Shown here piece after piece: positions 52,230 to 59,240 of a stretch of DNA of 64,000 bases. The position numbers were made by a program, and so were the translations under genes. Within the stretch, counting starts at the first letter, position 1, and each line of letters opens with the position of its first letter. The DNA is from Lederbergia wuyishanensis (GTDB lineage Bacteria > Bacillota > Bacilli > Bacillales > Bacillaceae_C). The notes beneath the pieces were generated by a model. It made no database searches, was not told where the DNA came from, and saw only the letters and a program-made list of their open reading frames with translations. The stretch is taken from assembly GCF_022900255.1 (NCBI RefSeq), contig NZ_JALIRM010000010.1, positions 1 to 64,000 on the forward strand. The letters are read 5' to 3'.

Positions 52230-52739
52230 CTAGATTTTTTTATAATAATCAATTTTTCGTTTGAGGGCGAAAAATTGATACAAATAAATAATTAATACGA
52301 ATGCTGTGAAACAAACTACTACTATTTGAAATACATAACCTTTCCACGTTAAGATTAGCCCAATTTGTGAGACAATCATGGCAAAAAACATAACTAGATA
52401 AAATTTGACCATTCTCTGAAATGTTTCTTTTACTGACTCTGAATCAGAATATATTTTTTTCAAACTCTCTTTATTAGTAGGCGTTCGGAAATAATGAAAT
52501 TTTTGTATAAATGATTCAACATGTTCCCAGCCTGTGTCCTTATATAATTGAAAATATTCATCATCCGCGTCACGAAAATCAATTTGATAAACATATGAAT
52601 GATTAGGATCTTCTTCAAAATAATACACTCCCAAACGATATTTTATTAAATGAAGTCCTTTACGCGACATTTCTGTTAACCATTGTTCTTCTCTTTCAAC
52701 ATCTGAAGCTAAAAATAATTTAAACTTTTTGACAGTCAT
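52230..52739 (-). CDS. DUF2812 membrane protein
   Basis: 169 residues from ATG 52739; AAGGTG six bases upstream sets it, and an earlier GTG is rejected. The N-terminal DUF2812 soluble part (about 1-110) includes EREEQWLTEMSRKGLHLIKY and YVYQIDFRDADDEYFQLYKD, and two transmembrane segments follow (about 117-137 and 142-160). It overlaps the PadR gene by 20 bases. PadR-DUF2812 pairs are recurrent in Bacillus; the sensed signal is unknown. Confidence 0.85.
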   Translation of the reverse strand: MTVKKFKLFLASDVEREEQWLTEMSRKGLHLIKYRLGVYYFEEDPNHSYVYQIDFRDADDEYFQLYKDTGWEHVESFIQKFHYFRTPTNKESLKKIYSDSESVKETFQRMVKFYLVMFFAMIVSQIGLILTWKGYVFQIVVVCFTAFVLIIYLYQFFALKRKIDYYKKI

Positions 52740-53073
52740 CGTGTTCACCTTCCATTCCCTTTATGATGCTGCTCGCATTTTTCACAAGAGATTCAAGACG
52801 CTTATATTCCATCTGGAGAATATCTTTACCGAGTCGAGTAAGACGATAATACTTACGTCTCTCCCCTTCATCTACGTCCGCTTTCGCAATTATTTTTTGT
52901 TTCTCGAGCTTTCCAAGTGCCCCGTACAACGTTCCCGGCCCCATTGTAACTTCGCCATGACTAATTTCTTCTACATCCTGCATAATTGCATAACCATGGC
53001 GAACTTCCCTTAGGGATAATAAAATATAGTACGTTGCTTGCGACAAAGGCAAAAAATCTTCAATTCGTTTCAT
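52720..53073 (-). CDS. PadR-family regulator
   Basis: 117 residues. PadR winged helix: LSQATYYILLSLREVRHGYA, MGPGTLYGALGKLEKQKIIA, GERRKYYRLTRLGKDIL, and a short C-terminal dimer helix. It precedes DUF2812 in one operon (20-base overlap). Upstream, 53090-53140, is a symmetrical nested operator, making autoregulation very likely. The ribosome site AGAAGGTGG lies 7-9 bases before ATG 53073. Confidence 0.9.
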   Translation of the reverse strand: MKRIEDFLPLSQATYYILLSLREVRHGYAIMQDVEEISHGEVTMGPGTLYGALGKLEKQKIIAKADVDEGERRKYYRLTRLGKDILQMEYKRLESLVKNASSIIKGMEGEHDDCQKV

Positions 53074-53089
53074 TGATTATAACCACCTT

Positions 53090-53140
53090 CTATATCGCAT
53101 AACGTTATATCGCATGCCGATATATCACTTAACGATATAG
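53090..53140. promoter_or_regulatory. Nested PadR operator, four ATATCG half-sites
   Basis: Outer arms CTATATCG (53090-53097) and CGATATAG (53133-53140) enclose an inner palindrome TATATCG-CATGC-CGATATA (53106-53124). Four half-sites in one 51-base symmetrical block, 17 bases before the PadR start, fit binding of two PadR dimers. The block lies on the promoter. Confidence 0.72.
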
Positions 53141-53187
53141 TAGCAAATTGTTTTTATGCTGGCAATATGTTTTTTAAAATTTGACAA

Positions 53188-53212
53188 TAAAAAAAGACTG
53201 AATAAGTTCAGC
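53188..53212 (-). terminator. Terminator after the SRPBCC gene
   Basis: Minus strand: GGCTGAACTTATTCAGTC folds as a hairpin CTGAA-CTTA-TTCAG with a flanking T run TTTTTTT. It overlaps the end of the SRPBCC gene. Confidence 0.72.
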
Positions 53213-53690
53213 CTCCCTTAATTGCATCCACCGCTTCAACATATTTAGGATACCATTTCTCCCATTCAACTTTACGATTTTGTATTGTTTTCCCATCTAG
53301 TAATGCATTAATTACATCCAGGCACACATGCCAACCTGCGAGATCCCTCGGCGTATGATCAGTCATTTTATTAATCTTTTCTTTTAGAATCAACTGACAC
53401 CCTTCTGCTTCTGGAAGAAGTTCAAATCGAACGACATCGTCTGCCCAAGTAAATTCTAATATCGAATGCATCTTTAATTCTAGGATAGACACTTCAATTA
53501 AACTCCCATCCCCCATATTAAAAGTATAAGCCCCACCTTTACGAAGGTCCTTTACACGAAGTTCGGAAAACCATTGTGCTAATTTATCATTGTCCGTCAA
53601 CATGGCCCATACATCATCAACTGGGTGATTTAAGTAACGATCAAATTGAGCTAGATAACTGTGTTCTGTTTTTTGTAGTTTAGCTAGCAT
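53208..53690 (-). CDS. SRPBCC/AHSA1-family protein
   Basis: 160 residues from ATG 53690, with GGAGG seven bases upstream; an earlier start at 53714 is rejected. The AHSA1/START-like fold is shown by FDRYLNHPVDDVWAMLTDND-KLAQWFSELRV and ILEFTWADDVVRFELLPEAEG, ending in LAGWHVCLDVINALLDGKT. Binds hydrophobic ligands; function unknown. Single gene. Confidence 0.87.
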   Translation of the reverse strand: MLAKLQKTEHSYLAQFDRYLNHPVDDVWAMLTDNDKLAQWFSELRVKDLRKGGAYTFNMGDGSLIEVSILELKMHSILEFTWADDVVRFELLPEAEGCQLILKEKINKMTDHTPRDLAGWHVCLDVINALLDGKTIQNRKVEWEKWYPKYVEAVDAIKGG

Positions 53691-53904
53691 AGTTGTTCCT
53701 CCATTTTGTCGCAATTAATTTTATTATCAATGTACCCCAAAAAAAAGGGAAGTACAGGAGAAAACAAACAAAAAGGTTAAAACTGCACCAAGTACTGTCT
53801 GATCCCTAGTATCTTTTTCATCTCTGCAACAGTGTAATAAGGTTTAAATACTACAAGACTCCAAGTATTTGTACGATAAAATAATTCATATATCATTTTG
53901 GTTA

Positions 53905-54204
53905 TTATTCTCTTCTTCCACAATAGGGACACGAACTTAAACTGACTTCATATTCATAATTACAGTTAGTACATTTTTTCTTTTCTTGTTTCATTTGTTT
54001 TTTATGTATTTCTTCAAGTTGATGTAGTTTGAATAATATAGATTGCTGGTTGTTTAATATATGTGACAAGGCAAAAAGTATCATTCCCGACACAATCCCA
54101 CTCAACAGTGCAACGATGAATCCGAAAAATGTTCCTGTTAAAATTCCAGTGACAACACTAATAACTAAAACAATTATTCCTATGAAAAAAAGTGCAGAAA
54201 CCAT
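53905..54204 (-). CDS. Membrane protein with C-terminal zinc ribbon
   Basis: 99 residues. Two hydrophobic segments (3-27 and 27-47, with GxxxG pattern), a coiled stretch NNQQSILFKLHQLEEIHKKQ, and a C-terminal CTNC-x11-CPYC zinc ribbon (Cys78/81/92/95). GAAAGGGAG precedes ATG 54204. The role is unknown. The gap on its downstream side to 53715 shows nothing convincing. Confidence 0.7.
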   Translation of the reverse strand: MVSALFFIGIIVLVISVVTGILTGTFFGFIVALLSGIVSGMILFALSHILNNQQSILFKLHQLEEIHKKQMKQEKKKCTNCNYEYEVSLSSCPYCGRRE

Positions 54205-54359
54205 ATGTAGCTCCCTTTCTATTATTCTTATTTCCTTAATTTTACACTTATCTTCTAAAATTGTAAGGCCCTTCTAAAGCATTGAGGTTAAAGATAGATT
54301 GCAGTAAATCTGACAAACTGAGCTTTTCACTGCTGAGTGATTTTATATATGCTTGAAAT

Positions 54360-54476
54360 AGATTTGTCCTATTCACTTTATATTAGACAAGAGCCTTGTC
54401 TGAACACAGATTTTATCCACTGTCTTCCTTATATTGGACAAAAATCCTTTCCAAACATAGACTTGGTCCATTATAG
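54360..54476. repeat. Degenerate tandem repeat, about 50-base units
   Basis: Units start AGATTTG or AGATTTTA or AGACTTGG at 54360, 54408 and 54459, with TATT(A/G)GACAA near the middle and (C)AAACA/GAACA before the next. The first unit includes a perfect hairpin AGACAAG-AGC-CTTGTCT. It fills part of the 408-base gap between the zinc-ribbon gene and the P-type ATPase. No gene is seen there. Confidence 0.55.
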
Positions 54477-54574
54477 ATTTGAATTAATCAGCTCTTAGTC
54501 TATTACCTACATTAATTAAAAGTTCATGGTGATTGTTATAAAAGAAGCAAAGCCTTGATTAACGAAAAAATAAA

Positions 54575-54600
54575 AACGATAAGGAAAAATCCTTACCGTT
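54575..54600 (-). terminator. Terminator after the P-type ATPase gene
   Basis: Minus strand: AACGGTAAGGA-TTTTT-CCTTATCGTT, then TTTATTTTTT. It begins 12 bases after the ATPase stop. Confidence 0.87.
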
Positions 54601-54612
54601 CTACTCAATAAT

Positions 54613-56532
54613 TTATTTTAACAATCTCAAACTATTTAATATGACTAAGATCGTGCTGCCTTCGTGGCCGATGACACCGTATGGCAAATCCAATACTTGC
54701 AAGAAGTTGGATAAAATCAGCAAGATAATGACTCCAATTGAAAAGACAATGTTTTGTTTAATGATTCTGTTCATTCTTTTTGATAGGTTGACAGCATCTG
54801 ATATACGAGAAAGGTCGTTTTTCATCAGGATCATGTCTGCTGTTTCGAGTGCGACGTCTGTCCCATCTCCTACTGATATCCCGACGTTCGCTGTTGCTAA
54901 CGCTGGAGCATCATTGATACCATCGCCAACCATTGCTACATTTCCATATTTTTCTTTTAGTTGCTTGATGTAGTCAACTTTATTTTCAGGGAGACACTCA
55001 GCAATATATTCTTGGACGTGACTTTCAGAAGCAATCGCTTGTGCTGTTTGGGTATTGTCGCCAGTTAGCATAATCGTGTATAAGCCTTGTTTTTTCAATT
55101 GGTCGATTGCGTTCATCGACTCTGCACGTACCAAGTCTTTTAATGCAATCATCCCAACTAGGTTTTCACCTCTTTGAATAAATACTACGGTTTTTCCTTC
55201 TCTAGCTAATTCATTTGATTTATTATTTTTAAACTGTCTAACAGCTTCTTCGCCTACAAAACTACTTTTTCCGATTTTCCATTCGACTTGATTGATGCTT
55301 GCTTTTACTCCCCATCCCGGTACATCCTCAATGCTTTCAGGGTCGATGAATTTCTCTGCTAACTTCTCTTGAGCATATTTAACGATTGCGTTCGCAAGTG
55401 GATGGTTCGAGTGCCTTTCAATAGAGGCAGCGACTAGTAAAACCTCATCAGATGAAAGTTCATCTTGAACCAAAACATCGGTAACTTCAGGTTTTCCGGT
55501 TGTCAACGTACCAGTTTTATCAAAAGCAATTGCTTGTAAATCGCTTAATTGTTCAAGGTGCACTCCGCCTTTAAAAAGGATACCATGTCTTGCTCCATTA
55601 GAAATGGCTGACAAGGTCGCAGGCATAATGGACGCAACAAGAGCACAAGGGGATGCAACTACTAGTAAAATCATTGCTCTGTAAAATGTCTCAGTCCAAC
55701 TCCATCCTAATACAAAGTGTGGAAGGAACATCATTAAAGCTACAACAGCTAGCACTATTTTTACATACTTCCCTTCAAATCTTTCGATAAAAAGCTGAGA
55801 AGGAGACTTTTCACTTTGTGCTGACTGGACCAATTCAATGATTTTTTGGAATAGAGTTTCATGACTTGGCTTTGTTATTCGAACAGTGATTGAACCGTTT
55901 AGATTCACCGTTCCTGCAAAAACTTCATCTTTCAGTCCTTTGGATACAGGAATCGACTCACCCGTAATGGCTGCTTCATCCAAAGTAGAAATTCCCTTTA
56001 TAATTTCCCCATCTGAAGGAACCCTTTCTCCTGGTTTAATCAAGATGAGATCTCCAACAACAAGCTCTGAAACATGGACACGCTCTTCACTATCTCCTGT
56101 TATTCGTAACGCTTCTTCTGGTTGTAATTCCATTAATGAAGAGATTTCTTTATGACTTTTATTCATCGTGTATGTTTCAAGTGCGCCACTTACTGCAAAA
56201 ATAAAAATTAAGATCGCACCTTCCGTCCAGTAACCAATGATGGCAGACCCGATGGCTGCCATAATCATCAGCATCTCAACATTTAATTCCTTGTTTTCAA
56301 TCGTATCCTCTATACCTTCTTTTGCCTTAGCAAATCCGCCGATGACAAAAGCAAGCAAATATAAAATAACAGACGAGGTTGCAGCGCCGCTCTTATCTGT
56401 TAGCCAGCCTAGAAAAATGAGGACACCACAAGTGATAGCTGCAATTAACTCTCCATTTACTTTAATCTTTTCTAAAATATTTCCTTGCGTCGTAGCTTTT
56501 CTGTTCTCTAAAAATTGTACAAGAGCACTCAT
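54613..56532 (-). CDS. pfeT: P1B4-type metal-transporting ATPase (PfeT/ZosA-like iron or cobalt exporter)
   Basis: 639 residues from ATG 56532; AGGAGGTG precedes it, so the earlier in-frame start at 56553 is not used. P-type features: DKTGTLTTG (phosphorylated Asp), TGES, GDGINDAPA. The metal motif is SPC in TM6 (ASPCALVAS), and HEGST near the C terminus, both diagnostic of group P1B-4. No N-terminal CxxC domain. B. subtilis PfeT of this group exports Fe(II) under PerR and Fur control. A PerR-like box lies 46 bases upstream, and two Fur-like boxes further out, supporting the same role. Confidence 0.88.
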   Translation of the reverse strand: MSALVQFLENRKATTQGNILEKIKVNGELIAAITCGVLIFLGWLTDKSGAATSSVILYLLAFVIGGFAKAKEGIEDTIENKELNVEMLMIMAAIGSAIIGYWTEGAILIFIFAVSGALETYTMNKSHKEISSLMELQPEEALRITGDSEERVHVSELVVGDLILIKPGERVPSDGEIIKGISTLDEAAITGESIPVSKGLKDEVFAGTVNLNGSITVRITKPSHETLFQKIIELVQSAQSEKSPSQLFIERFEGKYVKIVLAVVALMMFLPHFVLGWSWTETFYRAMILLVVASPCALVASIMPATLSAISNGARHGILFKGGVHLEQLSDLQAIAFDKTGTLTTGKPEVTDVLVQDELSSDEVLLVAASIERHSNHPLANAIVKYAQEKLAEKFIDPESIEDVPGWGVKASINQVEWKIGKSSFVGEEAVRQFKNNKSNELAREGKTVVFIQRGENLVGMIALKDLVRAESMNAIDQLKKQGLYTIMLTGDNTQTAQAIASESHVQEYIAECLPENKVDYIKQLKEKYGNVAMVGDGINDAPALATANVGISVGDGTDVALETADMILMKNDLSRISDAVNLSKRMNRIIKQNIVFSIGVIILLILSNFLQVLDLPYGVIGHEGSTILVILNSLRLLK

Positions 56533-56577
56533 TTCCGCACCTCCTGCGAACAAGCTCAGTATTTTACGAAGTCTAAT

Positions 56578-56592
56578 TTATAATAATTATTA
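56578..56592. promoter_or_regulatory. PerR-like box before pfeT
   Basis: TTATAATAATTATTA differs from the PerR consensus TTATAATNATTATAA at two end positions only. It is 46 bases upstream of the pfeT start. PerR repression of pfeT is established in B. subtilis. Confidence 0.6.
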
Positions 56593-56655
56593 TATGACTA
56601 TTATAGTAAAAGGACACGGATAAGTCAAATTTAATTGAGAATTTTTATATCTAAT

Positions 56656-56670
56656 TGAGAATGATTATTA
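56656..56670. promoter_or_regulatory. Fur-like box, distal pfeT/nat region
   Basis: TGAGAATGATTATTA matches the 7-1-7 Fur consensus TGATAATNATTATCA at 13 of 15 positions. It is 124 bases upstream of pfeT and 206 bases before the arylamine N-acetyltransferase gene. Confidence 0.55.
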
Positions 56671-56724
56671 ATGTTAATTGACAAAATGAACCATAGTAAC
56701 AATGAAAACAAAGCTAATTATTAA

Positions 56725-56739
56725 TGATAATCATTATCA
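56725..56739. promoter_or_regulatory. Perfect Fur box between pfeT and nat
   Basis: TGATAATCATTATCA fits the Fur 7-1-7 consensus at all defined positions. It lies 193 bases upstream of pfeT and 137 bases upstream of the arylamine N-acetyltransferase. In B. subtilis Fur activates pfeT from a distant site, and this arrangement resembles that. Confidence 0.8.
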
Positions 56740-56875
56740 AGTATTTTAAATTAGTTATCATATTATACTTATTTTAACACAGGACAATAATCTGTTTTTT
56801 TGGGGATTTAACCTTTTGTCAAGGAATGGTATAGTGGTGGAAGAGAGAATTTTACAGTAAAGGGGTATAGATGAT

Positions 56876-57649
56876 ATGACAGATACAAAACTCAATGTAA
56901 GCGCTTATTTAAATCGAATCGGATATACAGGTCCACTGGATGGCAGCGCAAAAACACTCGCCAAGATTCAAGAATGCCATCTACATACAGTACCTTATGA
57001 AAATTTTGATATTCTGAACCGCATTCCGCTATCATTAGAAATTCCGGATTTATACGATAAAATTGTTACTCGGCATCGTGGTGGCTACTGTTTCGAGCTC
57101 AATGCTTTATTCAGCTGGCTATTACAGGAATTAGGTTATAAAGTAACAAGCTTATTTGCTCGTTTCTGGCGTGATGAACCTAATGCTCCTCCAAAGAGAC
57201 GACATCATGTTCTAAAAGTAGAAGCGGAAGGAAATTTTTACTTATGTGATGTCGGAGTAGGGGGAATTGTTCCTCGCCAACCTATCAAAATGATTGAAGG
57301 TCTTGTACACGATCAAGGTGATGAATCTTACAAATTAGAAATGGACCCATACTTCGGGTGGATGTTATTAGAGGAAAAACGAGGAGAATGGAGACAACTT
57401 TATTCTTTTACCGAAGAACCACAACTACCTAAAGATTTCATTATGGCTTCATTTTGGTGTGAAAATGCTCCAGATTCTATTTTTATTAATGATGCCATGG
57501 TTGCCATACGTACAGCTGAGGGGCGAAATTCAGTAGATGGAAAAGAGTTTCGTATCTTCACAAACGATACGGTGCGAGCTTTTACACCAGAAACGGAAGA
57601 GGAATATAAGGACGGATTAAAAAAGTATTTTGGAATTATATTAGAATAG
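56876..57649 (+). CDS. Arylamine N-acetyltransferase
   Basis: 257 residues from ATG 56876 behind AAAGGGGTA. Catalytic triad: Cys72 in HRGGYCFELN, His111 in RRHHVLKVE, Asp125 in YLCDVGVGG. This is the NAT fold that moves acetyl from acetyl-CoA to arylamines, often a detoxification enzyme. Its start is 137 bases from a perfect Fur box, which may or may not act on it. Followed by a strong terminator. Confidence 0.92.
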   Translation: MTDTKLNVSAYLNRIGYTGPLDGSAKTLAKIQECHLHTVPYENFDILNRIPLSLEIPDLYDKIVTRHRGGYCFELNALFSWLLQELGYKVTSLFARFWRDEPNAPPKRRHHVLKVEAEGNFYLCDVGVGGIVPRQPIKMIEGLVHDQGDESYKLEMDPYFGWMLLEEKRGEWRQLYSFTEEPQLPKDFIMASFWCENAPDSIFINDAMVAIRTAEGRNSVDGKEFRIFTNDTVRAFTPETEEEYKDGLKKYFGIILE

Positions 57650-57665
57650 AATATTACAAGACTCT

Positions 57666-57709
57666 AAAACCTGAATATAGGATGTCATCATCCTTTTTTC
57701 AGGTTTTTT
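57666..57709 (+). terminator. Terminator after the NAT gene
   Basis: AAAACCTGAA ... TTCAGGTTTT, a 10-base-pair stem with a nested AGGATG...CATCCT inner hairpin, then TT. The following CPBP gene starts just beyond. Confidence 0.85.
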
Positions 57710-57721
57710 AAGGAGGCATCA

Positions 57722-58468
57722 ATGAAAAACGCTTGGATTGTCTCATTTATCCGTTTCCCGATGCTAGTAATAGGTTTACTTGTTTTTTCAGGTTTATTTA
57801 TGTTGATGGGATTAGACTTTCAATTTCCTTTCTTAAATGATATGTCACCTATATATTTCACTCTAGTAAATGTCTTATGTTTTGTTCTTTTGCATCATTT
57901 ATTGAAAAAAGATGGTCGTTCACTAAAAGATGTATCAGGCTTTCAGCGGGAGCGCTTATGGAAGGATATTTTATACGGTTTTTTATGGCTATTTATATTG
58001 TACATCCCATTTTTAATAGCTGTTGTCATCACTATGCTGATTATGTTTGGCTCGGGTTTTCACTTGCACTTTCAAACAGTATTTACTGGTGATGCTGAAA
58101 GTTCTAATTTCGCACGTCCTGAATGGTTATTATGGTTTTCCGCTTGCACAGCTCTTGTTTTTCCTTTTTTAAATGCCCCCATTGAAGAATTGATGTACCG
58201 GGGATATGCACAACCCATTTTTTTGAAGCACTTTAATAAAATTATACCTGCGATTGCAATTCCTTCTTTAGGTTTTGCTTTGCAGCACATCATGCTCGCA
58301 CCTAGCTGGCAAGGAGCCGTTGTCTATTTTGTCGCGTTTTTTCTCTGGGGAGTTGGGAGTGGCATCATTTATTATAAGCAGAAAAGATTATTCCCTCTAA
58401 TCGTTTGTCATTTCGTCGTGAATGTCGCTTTTTCAGTTATACCGATCATCTTACTAATTTCAAAGTAG
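57722..58468 (+). CDS. CPBP-family intramembrane metalloprotease (CAAX-type)
   Basis: 248 residues with about seven hydrophobic segments. Motif 1 EELMYRGYAQPIFL (EExxxR, about 155-168), motif 2 FALQHIMLAP (FxxxH), and the last motif HFVVNVAF. This group includes bacteriocin-immunity proteins and other membrane proteases. AAGGAGG precedes ATG 57722. It stands alone, without a bacteriocin gene nearby, so immunity is not implied. Confidence 0.87.
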   Translation: MKNAWIVSFIRFPMLVIGLLVFSGLFMLMGLDFQFPFLNDMSPIYFTLVNVLCFVLLHHLLKKDGRSLKDVSGFQRERLWKDILYGFLWLFILYIPFLIAVVITMLIMFGSGFHLHFQTVFTGDAESSNFARPEWLLWFSACTALVFPFLNAPIEELMYRGYAQPIFLKHFNKIIPAIAIPSLGFALQHIMLAPSWQGAVVYFVAFFLWGVGSGIIYYKQKRLFPLIVCHFVVNVAFSVIPIILLISK

Positions 58469-58554
58469 AGATGTGGACGGCATATTTAACTATCAGCTCA
58501 ATACGAGTAATATTGAGGAATTGGAGGATAAGTACAAAACTAGATATAAAAAAA

Positions 58555-58585
58555 ATCGTAAGGTTAGATACTTCCACCTTACGAT
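58555..58585 (-). terminator. Terminator at the end of the alpha-glucoside operon
   Basis: Minus strand: ATCGTAAGG ... CCTTACGAT, a 9-base-pair stem with a 13-base loop, followed by TTTTTTT. It ends transcription after pgmB (stop 58593). Confidence 0.88.
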
Positions 58586-58592
58586 CTTCTTA

Positions 58593-59240
58593 TTAAAAAT
58601 ACTTTTCAATATTAAAATCTTTCAAAGTTGAATACACGACATCTGCATTCGTTAAATCCTTTTTCTGTCCAACTCCAACAGCTAGCATCCCAACAATTTT
58701 AGCTGCTTCCAAACCCGCTTGTGAGTCTTCGAAAACGACGCACTCTTCATAAGGAACGCCTAGCGTTTTAGCTCCAAGAGTAAATACTTCCGGGTCTGGT
58801 TTTGCTTTGGAGACGGAATTCCCGTCCACAATCACATCAAAATACGATTCAAGCCCTACATTTTTTAATATGATTTGGGCATTTTTACTTGCTGAACCCA
58901 GGGCGATTTTGATTCCCTTTTGTTTTAACTCCTGTAATAAAGAAAGGGCACCTTCTAATATTTCAGATTCATCAATGTTAGAAATGTATTCTACATATTG
59001 ATTGTTTTTTTCAGTTGCCATTTTTACTTTTTCTTCTTCTGAAAAAGCATCTTTCATATTGCCAACCTCTAATAAAATATCCAGAGAGGTCATTCTAGAG
59101 ACCCCTTTAAGCATCTCATTATGCTCAATGGTAAATTCAAACCCTAACTTTCCAGCTAGTTCTTTCCAGGCAAGATAATGATATTTTGCTGTATCGACAA
59201 GTACTCCGTCTAAATCAAAAATTGCACATTTATAGGACAT
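58593..59240 (-). CDS. pgmB: Beta-phosphoglucomutase
   Basis: 215 residues. HAD-superfamily motif I FDLDGVLVDTAKYHYLAWKE with nucleophile Asp9 and Asp11, then the cap segment GVSRMTSLDILLE; ALGSASKNA (motif II), and VFEDSQAGLEAAK (motif IV). It turns beta-glucose 1-phosphate into glucose 6-phosphate through the 1,6-bisphosphate. Its start overlaps the GH65 stop by 11 bases, with GGAGGAG just upstream. The GH65 partner makes the beta-glucose 1-phosphate, so the role is sure. Confidence 0.95.
   Translation of the reverse strand: MSYKCAIFDLDGVLVDTAKYHYLAWKELAGKLGFEFTIEHNEMLKGVSRMTSLDILLEVGNMKDAFSEEEKVKMATEKNNQYVEYISNIDESEILEGALSLLQELKQKGIKIALGSASKNAQIILKNVGLESYFDVIVDGNSVSKAKPDPEVFTLGAKTLGVPYEECVVFEDSQAGLEAAKIVGMLAVGVGQKKDLTNADVVYSTLKDFNIEKYF

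Noticed and set aside
56890-56903. cre-like site TGTAAGCGCTTATT within the NAT gene
   Set aside because: The last bases do not fit the consensus, and it lies inside a coding region of an unrelated gene.
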